Shown here: positions 25,631-34,334 of the stretch, piece by piece
Position numbering within the stretch: position 1 is the stretch's first letter
Layout of the letters: each line of letters opens with the position of its first letter
Assembly: GCA_016872055.1 (NCBI GenBank)
Contig: VHBH01000001.1
Location: 1 to 64,000, forward strand
DNA length: 64,000 nucleotides
Reading direction: 5' to 3'
Origin: Nitrososphaerota archaeon
GTDB lineage: Archaea; Thermoproteota; Nitrososphaeria; Nitrososphaerales; Nitrosopumilaceae
Translations under genes and position numbers: made by a program
The notes under the pieces: generated by a model
The model's database searches: none
What the model was told of the DNA's origin: nothing
Seen by the model: the letters and a program-made list of their open reading frames with translations, nothing else

Positions 25631-26817
25631 AAATTAAATTCCCTAAAGACGGACGATTCGGAGAATTTGGTGGAAAATACATACCAGAAACCTTGTTTCC
25701 AGCAATCGAAGAGCTGGAGCAAAGCTATCTCAAATACAAAAACGATCCTGACTTCAAAAAAGAGTTAAACTATTACCTGACAGAATATGCAGGACGCCCA
25801 ACTCCATTATACTATGCAAAAAATCTGACAGAGAAAATTGGCGGCGCTAAAATCTACCTAAAAAGAGAAGACCTGTTACACGGGGGCGCGCATAAGATCA
25901 ACAATACTCTTGGTCAAGCTCTTCTTGCAAAGAGAATGAAAAAGACAAGAATAATCGCAGAAACTGGTGCTGGTCAACATGGGGTGGCTACCGCAATGGC
26001 ATGTGCCGTCCTTGGACTCAAAGCTGAAGTATACATGGGCTACAAGGACACCATAAGACAAAAACAAAACGTATTTCGAATGAACATGCTTGGATGTGAA
26101 GTACATGCGGTTAAGGCAGGATCGCAGACACTAAAAGACGCAATAAACGAGGCGATTCGCGATTGGATTAAAAACGTAAAGGATACCTATTATTTGCTAG
26201 GCTCGGCAGTCGGGCCACACCCATATCCAGTAATGGTCCGCGATTTCCAATCTGTAATTGGCGAAGAGATTAAACAGCAAATCAAGGCCTTTGGGAAAAA
26301 AACTCCAGATACCGTAATTGCATGTGTAGGTGGAGGTTCAAATGCGATTGGAACGTTTTATCCACTAGTAGACACTGATACTGAAATAATCGGCGTTGAA
26401 GCTGCAGGACAAGGCCTAAAATCAAGGCGTCATTCCGCAACATTGTCTGCTGGAACAAAAGGTGTCCTACATGGCATGATGACATATTTGTTGCAGGATT
26501 CAGAAGGTCAAATCCAAGAAACTCACAGTATTTCTGCAGGGCTAGACTATCCTGGTGTAGGTCCAGAGCATTCCTATTTCAAGGACCAAAAAAGAATACA
26601 ATATGTTTCTGCGACCGACAAGGAAGTAATTGATGCATTTTTGATGCTAACTAGGACTGAGGGGATTATTCCAGCACTTGAATCCGCACATGCAATAGCA
26701 GAGTCAATCAAGCTTGCTAAGAGACGATCAAAGTCAGATAGCATTGTAGTTACATTATCTGGAAGAGGAGACAAGGACGTAGAGGTGGTACAAGATTACA
26801 TCGAGAATTCAAAATAA
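25627..26817 (+). CDS. trpB: Tryptophan synthase beta chain
   Basis: The 396-residue PLP enzyme joins indole and serine. It has the canonical TrpB1 motifs [13 protein letters not shown], the PLP Lys in [26 protein letters not shown], the phosphate loop [14 protein letters not shown] and [11 protein letters not shown]. Its 3' end overlaps the trpA start in another frame. Confidence 0.97.
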   Translation: MKIKFPKDGRFGEFGGKYIPETLFPAIEELEQSYLKYKNDPDFKKELNYYLTEYAGRPTPLYYAKNLTEKIGGAKIYLKREDLLHGGAHKINNTLGQALLAKRMKKTRIIAETGAGQHGVATAMACAVLGLKAEVYMGYKDTIRQKQNVFRMNMLGCEVHAVKAGSQTLKDAINEAIRDWIKNVKDTYYLLGSAVGPHPYPVMVRDFQSVIGEEIKQQIKAFGKKTPDTVIACVGGGSNAIGTFYPLVDTDTEIIGVEAAGQGLKSRRHSATLSAGTKGVLHGMMTYLLQDSEGQIQETHSISAGLDYPGVGPEHSYFKDQKRIQYVSATDKEVIDAFLMLTRTEGIIPALESAHAIAESIKLAKRRSKSDSIVVTLSGRGDKDVEVVQDYIENSK

Positions 26818-27598
26818 ATTTGCCGAGCTAGAATCTGCTGGACAAAAGGCACTAGTCACCTATGTTATGGTTGGATATCCATCACACAAAGACACATTGT
26901 CAGCAGTTCGCGGATTAATTGAAGGCGGCGCAGACATTATAGAGTTAGGATTTCCTTTTTCAGATCCTCTAGCTGATGGTCCAGTAATCCAGCATGCAAG
27001 CAGTATATCGTTAGAAAAGGGAACTAAGATGACACAATTTTTGAGCCTAGTTCAACAAATCCGCAAGGAAAGTCAAATTCCACTAGTACTGATGACCTAC
27101 ACCAACATTCTGTACAATAAAGGATATGAAAAATTTTTCAAGCTGGCAAAAGAGGCAGGCCTAGATGGAATTATTACGCCAGACATGACAGTAGAAGAGT
27201 CCAAAGAATATCTTAGAGCTGCAAAAAAACACAATTTAGATACAATATTTCTGGTATCGCCAAATACCAGCAAGTCAAGGTTGCAGGAAATAGTAATGCA
27301 GACCACAGGATTTTTGTATTTGGTGGCAGTCTTTGGTACAACCGGTGTTCAAAACAAAATCCAATCTTATACGATTTCCGCACTACAAAATACCAAAAAG
27401 ATCACAAAAGGTAAAGTCCCTGTAGGGATTGGATTTGGAATCTCAACACCGAGTGATATCAAATCTTATGTTAAGTATGGAGCAGACGCTGCAATTATCG
27501 GCTCGGCACTAATCAAACTTATAGAAAAGACACCTTCTGCTAAAATCCAGAGTACAATTACCAGATTTACAAGGCAGCTAAAATCAGCAACAAAATAG
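26795..27598 (+). CDS. trpA: Tryptophan synthase alpha chain, non-ATG start
   Basis: The product cleaves indole glycerol phosphate. Motifs: [17 protein letters not shown] (catalytic Glu and Asp), [51 protein letters not shown] and [14 protein letters not shown]. The first in-frame ATG (26867) falls inside strand 1 ([11 protein letters not shown]), so the catalytic Glu strand is kept but helix 0 would be lost. The frame continues upstream through [17 protein letters not shown], the conserved helix 0, to ATT codons at 26807 and 26795, inside trpB. The start given here is the ATT at 26795; ATT or another rare start is inferred. Confidence 0.9.
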   Translation: MTSRIQNKFAELESAGQKALVTYVMVGYPSHKDTLSAVRGLIEGGADIIELGFPFSDPLADGPVIQHASSISLEKGTKMTQFLSLVQQIRKESQIPLVLMTYTNILYNKGYEKFFKLAKEAGLDGIITPDMTVEESKEYLRAAKKHNLDTIFLVSPNTSKSRLQEIVMQTTGFLYLVAVFGTTGVQNKIQSYTISALQNTKKITKGKVPVGIGFGISTPSDIKSYVKYGADAAIIGSALIKLIEKTPSAKIQSTITRFTRQLKSATK

Positions 27599-27865
27599 TT
27601 ATTTCGAGTATTTTATCTTCAAGGTAAGCAATGTTACGTTTAGTGCTATTGTGCTAATGTTTGCTCCAATTATGACCCAGTCTTGTTTTATTATTCCATA
27701 TCCAATCCACAAAGACAATCCAGCACATATTGTAATCATTAGCCAATATGACACATCGTTGAGGCTCTTTGTCCTATAGCCACGAATCACTTGTGGTACA
27801 AAGCTACCTGTGACTAGGATAGCCGCCACACTCCCAAGTACTGTAACCCAGACGTCCTCGATCAT
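27599..27865 (-). CDS. SemiSWEET/PQ-loop small transporter
   Basis: The 88-residue protein has three membrane helices and the PQ motif in GSFVPQVIRGYRTKSLNDVS, the layout of SemiSWEET half-transporters, which work as dimers and carry sugars. It converges with trpA, its stop touching trpA's. The substrate is not predictable; sucrose- or glucose-type transport is known for bacterial members. Confidence 0.88.
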   Translation of the reverse strand: MIEDVWVTVLGSVAAILVTGSFVPQVIRGYRTKSLNDVSYWLMITICAGLSLWIGYGIIKQDWVIIGANISTIALNVTLLTLKIKYSK

Positions 27866-27942
27866 TCTTTGTGAGATAAATAGTGCTGATTAAAGCATAT
27901 CCGCAAAAAAAGAAATAAAAATATCATTTTCCTTATCTAAAT

Positions 27943-29541
27943 GTGCAGACAAAGTTCATTTTTGTTACTGGTGGCGTCATGTCTGGCCTAGGCAAGGGCG
28001 TAGTCACATCTTCTATTGCAAAACTGTTACAATTATCAAACCAAAGGATTTCTTGCGTCAAAATAGATCCATACCTCAACTATGACGCAGGAACAATGAA
28101 TCCAGTAGCCCACGGCGAAGTATACGTCACAGATGACGGCGGCGAGTGTGATATGGATATTGGAAATTACGAGCGATTCCTAAATCAAAATCTTAAGAAA
28201 ACACACAATATCACAACTGCGCAGATTTATTCAGCTGTAATAGAGGCAGAGCGCCGAGGTGAATACCTGGGTGCGTGTGTACAGATTATCCCACATATCA
28301 CAGATGAAATCAAAAAGAGAATACACAAAATAGCAGACGATGAAAAGCTTGACTTTCTTGTCGTAGAGTGTGGCGGAACGGTGGGCGACATTGAATCACT
28401 CCCATTCCTAGAGGCACTGCGACAGATGAGACTAGAAGAAGGACCACAAAGCGTATTATTTGTCCATGTTACCCTGGCACCATCATTAGATGTGGTAGGC
28501 GAGCAAAAGACAAAGCCAACACAACATTCCGTTCAAGAGTTACGGCGAATCGGTATTCAGCCAGACTTTATGGCAGTTCGATGCACAGAACCACTCTTGG
28601 AATCAACAAAAAAGAAAATCTCAATGTTTACCAATGTAACGGCAAGCGATGTGTTCTCATGTCATGACGTACCATCAATATTTTCAGTTCCGCAAATTCT
28701 CTATGAACAAGGCATAGTCGATAAAATATTTACCAAGTTTGCCAAGGTGGGTATGATAAACTCGGCTGCAAATTGGGACAAGTGGAATGTCGTGGTCCAG
28801 TCAATGCAGCAAAAAGACAGCGAAATCAAAATAGCAATGGTTGGAAAATATGTCACACTGGCAGACAGCTATGTTAGTGTAAACCACGCATTAAAGCACG
28901 CAGGAGCTAAAATTGGAAAATCAGTATCCATCGACTGGATAGACTCTGAGGGGATCAACGGAAACGTCGATACGCTATCAAAATACAACGGCATCCTAGT
29001 GCCAGGAGGATTCGGAACACGCGGAGTTGAGGGAATAATAAAAACAGCAAACTTTGCGCGAGAAAAAAATATACCATATCTAGGAATCTGCTTTGGATTT
29101 CAGCTTGCCGCAGTCGCGTTTGGCAGACATGTCCTAAATTATTCCGATGCAAATTCAACAGAATTAGACCCAAACACTACCCATCCAGTTGTGGACTTGT
29201 TGCCAGAGCAAAAGACAATGTCAAATCTTGGCGGAACCCTGCGACTAGGTGCACATGATATCACAATAAAACCAAATACAATTGCATCAAAAACATACAA
29301 TGCGGCTCATGTTTCAAGACGACACAGACACAGATACGAAATCAATACAAAATACCTGCAGGAATTCGAGAAAAAAGGCCTAGTCTTTTCAGCAGAATCT
29401 GATAATTCAAAGAGAATGGAAATGCTAGAGATTCCATCGCACAAATTCTATTTTGGAGTACAGTTCCACCCAGAGTTTAGCAGTAGGCCGGGCTTTCCAG
29501 AAGAGTCCTTTGAGGCCTTTGTTCGGGCTTCGGCAATCTAG
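27943..29541 (+). CDS. pyrG: CTP synthase
   Basis: The 532-residue enzyme aminates UTP to CTP. The synthetase domain opens with [20 protein letters not shown] and has [15 protein letters not shown] and [18 protein letters not shown]; the glutaminase domain has the Cys in [11 protein letters not shown] and [10 protein letters not shown]. The start is GTG at 27943, about 26 bases after an AT-rich TATA-like element (27911-27921). Its stop overlaps the convergent NAD kinase-like gene by four bases. Confidence 0.97.
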   Translation: MQTKFIFVTGGVMSGLGKGVVTSSIAKLLQLSNQRISCVKIDPYLNYDAGTMNPVAHGEVYVTDDGGECDMDIGNYERFLNQNLKKTHNITTAQIYSAVIEAERRGEYLGACVQIIPHITDEIKKRIHKIADDEKLDFLVVECGGTVGDIESLPFLEALRQMRLEEGPQSVLFVHVTLAPSLDVVGEQKTKPTQHSVQELRRIGIQPDFMAVRCTEPLLESTKKKISMFTNVTASDVFSCHDVPSIFSVPQILYEQGIVDKIFTKFAKVGMINSAANWDKWNVVVQSMQQKDSEIKIAMVGKYVTLADSYVSVNHALKHAGAKIGKSVSIDWIDSEGINGNVDTLSKYNGILVPGGFGTRGVEGIIKTANFAREKNIPYLGICFGFQLAAVAFGRHVLNYSDANSTELDPNTTHPVVDLLPEQKTMSNLGGTLRLGAHDITIKPNTIASKTYNAAHVSRRHRHRYEINTKYLQEFEKKGLVFSAESDNSKRMEMLEIPSHKFYFGVQFHPEFSSRPGFPEESFEAFVRASAI

Positions 29542-30533
29542 GTCTTTGAAATTTCGTAGATTTTCTGCCTAGAATCCCGCATTGATATTTTCTTTTTGAC
29601 ATAGCCTTTATCCAACAAATGTCGCAATGCTAGGCGTACCGTTCTGTCTGGAAGTAGGGTCTTTGTCACCAGATCACGCTGTGTCATGGTGCCCTCAAAC
29701 TCTAGTGTCTTAAGCAATAGCTTCGAGCTTGGAGGCATGTTAAGCAGTTCCTCTGCCAGCTTGACCTTTTTTGTTAGTGCAGAAACGGCTGTGGAGTCTT
29801 TTTTGATCTTGATTACTCGTGCTGACGACATGGATTTTGTACATTCTAGTGTGTTGTTTATTCTAAATCTGTCTACTCCATCCATTACAACCTCACAGAA
29901 CAATCGGGATGAAATGTCATCTACTTCAATAATGCTGGTGTCATGGACGATGAGCGGCCTGCGGGTAGTGTCTAATGAGTTCACGGACACTATGCCAAAT
30001 ACTGGCGAGTCCTGAAATATCATTGGACCACCAGCAGACATTGAATATGCAGAAGAGCCAATTGGTGTGGATATAATGACACCATCGCTGGAATCATGCC
30101 AGACCTCCTCATGGTTTACGCGCAAAACATGTTCCATTAGCATGGCGCTCTTTGATGAGAACACTGCGACATCATTCAAAACAGGGTAGACAGCCTTTCC
30201 GTCAATTTTGACTCCAATTCTTGAGAATTCCGACGTTTCGTAGTCTGATTTTTTTATCCTGTTTACTATAGAGGAGAATTCCTTTAGATCAATTTGGGCA
30301 AAAAATCCGCTTGATTCAGATTCTCCAACGCCAAGGACTGGAACCGGCACATCTTGGGTCTTGTGGAAATAATTGCGAACTCCCCTGTCACCACCAGTAA
30401 CAATTACACAGTCGAGGTCTTTTTGCGGTTTGTATCCTACATACCTAGATGGTAGCCCATAATCATCCAAAACGGTCTTGATTGTCTTTACGGCAATGTC
30501 TGTTGCAGTACCACCGGATATTCCTATTTGCAC
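29538..30533 (-). CDS. NAD kinase homologue fused to a C-terminal winged helix
   Basis: Residues 1-265 resemble NAD kinase: the strong signature is DGVIISTPIGSSAYSMSAGG, with NDVAVFS and RPLIVHDTS. The usual GGDGT motif reads GGDRGVRNYF (residues 47-56), so the Gly after the catalytic Asp is Arg, and the usual GxNxGxLGFL reads LGVGESESSGFF. Residues 269-331 form a winged helix (EGTMTQRDLVTKTLLPDRTV, then LALRHLLDKGYVKKK). The protein may still be the NAD kinase of this organism, a NAD(P)-sensing regulator, or both. It converges with pyrG. Confidence 0.82.
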   Translation of the reverse strand: MQIGISGGTATDIAVKTIKTVLDDYGLPSRYVGYKPQKDLDCVIVTGGDRGVRNYFHKTQDVPVPVLGVGESESSGFFAQIDLKEFSSIVNRIKKSDYETSEFSRIGVKIDGKAVYPVLNDVAVFSSKSAMLMEHVLRVNHEEVWHDSSDGVIISTPIGSSAYSMSAGGPMIFQDSPVFGIVSVNSLDTTRRPLIVHDTSIIEVDDISSRLFCEVVMDGVDRFRINNTLECTKSMSSARVIKIKKDSTAVSALTKKVKLAEELLNMPPSSKLLLKTLEFEGTMTQRDLVTKTLLPDRTVRLALRHLLDKGYVKKKISMRDSRQKIYEISKT

Positions 30534-30566
30534 AGAAAATCTAAATTTTCTTGTAATAATAAAAGC

Positions 30567-31436
30567 TTAGACGTCCTTGAACTTCATTATATTATAGTAG
30601 TATGAGGCATTAACCTGAGTTTGGCTTCTGGTCGGAATCTTATCTAGCCCCACCTCTTTTGATTCAAGGGCAGCCTGTGCAGCGCCACCAGCAAAGCTTA
30701 GTGCCCATAATGCATCTTTTTCTTTGAGCATTGCACAGCAATATGTGGCAGTAAAAATGTCGCCAACTCCGACAGTGTCGTAAATGTCCATGTTTGGCAA
30801 AGTAATTGAATACTGTCTGTTTTTATGAAACAGTGAGACTTCGCGCTTGTTTGTATATAGCAAGTGTTCTATTTTTTTGTGCAGTATTTTTGCACCCTCA
30901 ATTCCCTCGACTCCGGTTAGCTGATACACCTCATTTGGGTCTGACTTGAGAACGGTTATGCCGTCAAGATCAAGGCTTGTTCTCTCAAAGGATATCAACC
31001 CATCTGGGCCTTTTCTTCGTAAAAACCCCTGTGGATCCAATGCCACAAAATCAGAATCGGATTTTATCTTCTGCAATACTTCCACAGATATTTCATCAAA
31101 TACAGGGCTGATCAGAATTCCATCTGCTTTTGTTTTGGTGTAATCAATTTTGTCACAGAGATTCTTTATCCATAATGTTCTTTCTGCGCCAGAGATGTCC
31201 AGTCTGAATCGTGTGGTATTTTTTTGGGATTGTGAGTTTTCAAACTTTATCTTGTTTTTTTGGAGATAATCTACACTGGTATAGTCAGGGCCAAACTTTG
31301 TATACAATTCCACATCAAAGCCCATGTTTTTTGCAGCCATGCCGCAATAACATGCAGGTCCGCCGGGCATGACATACAGATTTCCCCCAATGTAGATTTC
31401 ATCTATTGTACAATGAGAAAAAATTCCAAGTTTCAA
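30567..31436 (-). CDS. PfkB family carbohydrate/nucleoside kinase
   Basis: The 289-residue ribokinase-fold protein has the N-terminal PGGPACYCGMAAKNMG glycine motif and the C-terminal ATP/catalytic motif YDTVGVGDIFTATYCC, where the usual GAGD is GVGD but the catalytic Asp is kept. The lid region is short. The substrate is unknown; inositol, ribose or nucleoside kinases are possible. It begins 10 bases after a small zinc-ribbon gene, with which it is probably cotranscribed. Confidence 0.85.
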   Translation of the reverse strand: MKLGIFSHCTIDEIYIGGNLYVMPGGPACYCGMAAKNMGFDVELYTKFGPDYTSVDYLQKNKIKFENSQSQKNTTRFRLDISGAERTLWIKNLCDKIDYTKTKADGILISPVFDEISVEVLQKIKSDSDFVALDPQGFLRRKGPDGLISFERTSLDLDGITVLKSDPNEVYQLTGVEGIEGAKILHKKIEHLLYTNKREVSLFHKNRQYSITLPNMDIYDTVGVGDIFTATYCCAMLKEKDALWALSFAGGAAQAALESKEVGLDKIPTRSQTQVNASYYYNIMKFKDV

Positions 31437-31445
31437 TGTTCCCGC

Positions 31446-31562
31446 TCAATTCAGTTCGGATTTAGTTTTTTGCTTTTGAAAACAGTCTGGGCAGATAATC
31501 TGTCCACGCTCTATTACAATTTCCACGTTTGACTTCAGGCAGAAATGGCAGAGTCCTCGCAT
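31446..31562 (-). CDS. Zinc-ribbon mini-protein (38 aa)
   Basis: A 38-residue ORF from ATG 31562 to TGA 31446 encodes a zinc ribbon: CHFC near residue 5 and CPDC near residue 24, separated by a strand-rich VEIVIERGQII. The four Cys account for nearly the whole protein. It lies 10 bases before the PfkB gene. Function unknown; it may be a regulator or an adaptor. Confidence 0.65.
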   Translation of the reverse strand: MRGLCHFCLKSNVEIVIERGQIICPDCFQKQKTKSELN

Positions 31563-31645
31563 CTACTATAACATATCAAAACTAGCATAAATTTAAGCTA
31601 ATAATCTTAGAAAAAGAGATATTCCAAAGATATCGGCCAAAGACT

Positions 31646-33394
31646 GTGAGAAAACTAATCCCGGTGACACTGGACAAAAAGCTGGTCTTCTTGGTCATGG
31701 CAGTTTCCTTAATTGGAATAGGCGTGACTTTTTTCATTTCATTTCATTATACCACCTTGATTTTGGGCGAGCGGGCTACAAATCAGCTAATAGGCGAAGC
31801 TGCAATCCGAGGCTCTACCGTAGAGAGTACCATGAACTCCAAAATCCAGGAAATACAGGTAATTACCACAAACCCCATGATGAGGATACTAGTCTCGGAG
31901 CTAAACCAAATTGAAGATACACGGATACTTGCAGAGGCAATTGCGCAAAAACGAATGGACTTTTTAATCGAGGTTCAAGCATATGAGGTAAGCATTGGAG
32001 GCCTAGACGACCTAGAAAATGTGGAAATCATAGGAATTGACGGAGAACGATTATTTGTACTCATCAACACGAAAAACAAAAATGACTATATGTCTGATCC
32101 AATCTTTGTTCGCGGATTAAAAGAGCCATTTACTCAAATAATTCTTGATGCAGACGGTAAGCGGAAAATTGTAACTGCGGCACCTATATTCGAAAAACCG
32201 GAAGACCAATCACCCATAGGTGTTGCAATAATCACTGCAAGCACAAAACAAATCGACAGCATATTGTTAAACAGAAAAGGCCTAGGTCAGACAGGTGAGT
32301 CATATCTTGTAAGCATGTACGGATACATGATGTCAGAATCACGATTTATTCCAAATGCGCCGTTTGTGCAAAAAGTAGACACTGAGCCACTCAAGTACTG
32401 CCTGGCAGATGGCCAGATCTATTACGGTATACACGATGACTATCGTGGCATTTCAGTCCTTGGTGCATCAAACTGCATGAAGAGTCTCGGGATGAGTATG
32501 ATAGTGGAAATTGACGAAGCCGAAGTCTTTGAGCCAGTAAAAGAACTTCGAGACAAGATAATTGTCCTTGGCGTAATTATTACTGTTATAGTTGGAGTTG
32601 CCGCATATTTTCTATCAAAGCGCCTATCAAAGCCACTAATCAGGCTCAAAAATGCTGCAACCCAGGTTGCAAACGGCGACTTTAATGTCAGGACTAACAT
32701 CAAAACTGACGACGAGATAGGCCAGCTTTCGCGCTCATTTGATCAGATGGCAGAGCAGATTCAGGACTCTCTTCTCAAAATTAAAGAGCGCGAGGAGGTA
32801 ATCAAGCAGCAAAAAGACATACTATTACAGTTTTCCCAGTACAGCTCCAATTACTGTGTCTGCTTTGTAGACATTGTTGGTTCTACAAAACTAACATCAA
32901 AATTATCAGACATTGAGACAAGCAAGTTTTATTCTATATTTTTGAACTCAGCTGCCGGTACAATTACGCAAAACTATGGAATCGTAGTCAAAAACATCGG
33001 CGATGCATTACTGTATTATTTCCCAAAGACTGAATCTGAAGATCAGGCCCCATTTGAAGAAATGCTACATTGTTGCATGAAGCTAATCGAGGCTAGAACC
33101 ACAATCAACTTGTTACTAGGCGCAGAAAACCTACCTGAGGTAAGCTATAGGATATCTGCAATGTATGGTCCAGTCAGAGTGGCAATAGTCGCAACTTCTA
33201 CAATTGATGACATCTTTGGCTCCACAGTGAACAGCTGCTCGAAGATAAACTCGCTTGCAAAACCAAATACACTTGTAATCGGTGAATCACTGTATCAGAA
33301 AGTCAAAGACATCAAAGAATACAAGTTTGAGAAAATCTCAGAATATACAATAGATGCAGAAAACAAGTTTGCCGTGTATCTAGTATCGCAATAA
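31646..33394 (+). CDS. Transmembrane receptor: Cache sensor, HAMP and class III nucleotide cyclase-like domain
   Basis: The 582-residue protein has TM1 (about 13-35), a large double-Cache-like exterior domain (about 37-300), TM2 (about 305-324), a HAMP (325-378), a coiled linker and a class III cyclase domain (about 400-575). Metal-binding Asp409 (FVDIVGSTK) and Asp453 (VVKNIGDALLYYF), purine-site Lys449 and Asp521/522 (STIDDIFG), and Asn529 are present. The transition-state Arg of VNxAxR is Lys533 (VNSCSKI), so activity may be weak or changed. It starts with GTG at 31646. The ligand is unknown; small organic acids or amino acids are typical for Cache domains. Confidence 0.87.
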   Translation: MRKLIPVTLDKKLVFLVMAVSLIGIGVTFFISFHYTTLILGERATNQLIGEAAIRGSTVESTMNSKIQEIQVITTNPMMRILVSELNQIEDTRILAEAIAQKRMDFLIEVQAYEVSIGGLDDLENVEIIGIDGERLFVLINTKNKNDYMSDPIFVRGLKEPFTQIILDADGKRKIVTAAPIFEKPEDQSPIGVAIITASTKQIDSILLNRKGLGQTGESYLVSMYGYMMSESRFIPNAPFVQKVDTEPLKYCLADGQIYYGIHDDYRGISVLGASNCMKSLGMSMIVEIDEAEVFEPVKELRDKIIVLGVIITVIVGVAAYFLSKRLSKPLIRLKNAATQVANGDFNVRTNIKTDDEIGQLSRSFDQMAEQIQDSLLKIKEREEVIKQQKDILLQFSQYSSNYCVCFVDIVGSTKLTSKLSDIETSKFYSIFLNSAAGTITQNYGIVVKNIGDALLYYFPKTESEDQAPFEEMLHCCMKLIEARTTINLLLGAENLPEVSYRISAMYGPVRVAIVATSTIDDIFGSTVNSCSKINSLAKPNTLVIGESLYQKVKDIKEYKFEKISEYTIDAENKFAVYLVSQ

Positions 33395-33405
33395 TCACAT
33401 CAAGA

Positions 33406-33413
33406 TTATAAAG
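33406..33413 (+). promoter_or_regulatory. TATA box of rps26e
   Basis: TTATAAAG is centred 25-26 bases before the ATG at 33435 and directs a near-leaderless transcript. Confidence 0.5.
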
Positions 33414-33434
33414 AGGCACTCGGAAGGGAAAGCC

Positions 33435-33722
33435 ATGCCATTAAAGCGTGCAAGCAGGGGACGACGAAAGGGCGGAAAAGGCTCCTCAGACCGTATCCAG
33501 TGCACAAACTGCGGCGCTACAGTTCCCAAAGACAAGGCAAAAAAAGTAACATCCAGACTAAACCTGGTTGAGGCATCGCTTGCAAAAGAACTGCGGGCAC
33601 AGGGAGCATACATTGCATCGCCAAAGGTTCTCAAATGGTACTGTGTGTCATGTGCAATTCACTTTGGTATACTGAAGATTAGATCTGCCGATTCTAGAAG
33701 ACAGACAGGCAAGCTATACTAG
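33435..33722 (+). CDS. rps26e: 30S ribosomal protein S26e
   Basis: The 95-residue basic protein has the S26e start PLKRASRGRRKGGKG, the zinc ribbon IQCTNCGATVPKDKAKK and YCVSCAIHFGILKIRS. S26e sits at the mRNA exit region of the small subunit; it is found in eukaryotes and in some archaea including Thaumarchaeota and Crenarchaeota. It converges with the CDP-alcohol transferase gene, stops overlapping by four bases. Confidence 0.95.
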   Translation: MPLKRASRGRRKGGKGSSDRIQCTNCGATVPKDKAKKVTSRLNLVEASLAKELRAQGAYIASPKVLKWYCVSCAIHFGILKIRSADSRRQTGKLY

Positions 33723-34312
33723 TCTTCTTTGATGTTTTTGGACGTTACGATAATTCTCTGAATGAATGTAATTCCTGCAATTACAATTACAATACCTATT
33801 GCATACGGCATCAATCCTGGAATCATGCCAATTATGGCAATCACAAGTAGTCTTTCAGCGCGCTCGCCAATCCCAATTCCCTGCAGTTTGACTCCAAGGG
33901 ATTCTGCACGAGACCTTGCATAGCTTACCAATAACGATAATGTGATGGCGAGTAAGACCCAGATTGGCTCTGCAAATCCACCTACCAGCAATCCCGTAAA
34001 GATTGCAACCTCGGCAATTTTGTCAAATATTGAATCTAGGAATCCGCCCCTTTTTGTTACCTTTTTTGTATATCGGGCAACTTGTCCGTCAACCATGTCA
34101 AAAAACCCAGAAACTAAAAGCAACATCCCGCCAATTATTGTCGCAGAAAAATACGGTGAAATGTACTGGTTAAGGCCATATGCTATGGCAGACAAAAATG
34201 CAAATGCGAGGCCAACGCCTGTCCAAAAGTCAGGAGAAAGACCTGTCGCGCCAAACTTTGCGCCAATCTTTTCCAATGCAGGCCTTAGTGATTCTCTAAA
34301 ATTATTAAGCAA
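33719..34312 (-). CDS. CDP-alcohol phosphatidyltransferase (archaeal phospholipid synthesis)
   Basis: The 197-residue membrane enzyme has the family motif D-G-x2-A-R-x8-G-x3-D-x3-D in DMVDGQVARYTKKVTKRGG followed by FLDSIFDK. Archaeal members make archaetidylserine or archaetidylinositol phosphate from CDP-archaeol. The motif and about six hydrophobic helices fit archaetidylinositol phosphate synthase best, but the head group is inferred. It begins 22 bases after the agmatinase stop, likely in one transcript. Confidence 0.88.
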   Translation of the reverse strand: MLNNFRESLRPALEKIGAKFGATGLSPDFWTGVGLAFAFLSAIAYGLNQYISPYFSATIIGGMLLLVSGFFDMVDGQVARYTKKVTKRGGFLDSIFDKIAEVAIFTGLLVGGFAEPIWVLLAITLSLLVSYARSRAESLGVKLQGIGIGERAERLLVIAIIGMIPGLMPYAIGIVIVIAGITFIQRIIVTSKNIKED

Positions 34313-34334
34313 TATCGTGAAATGATTTCCGATT

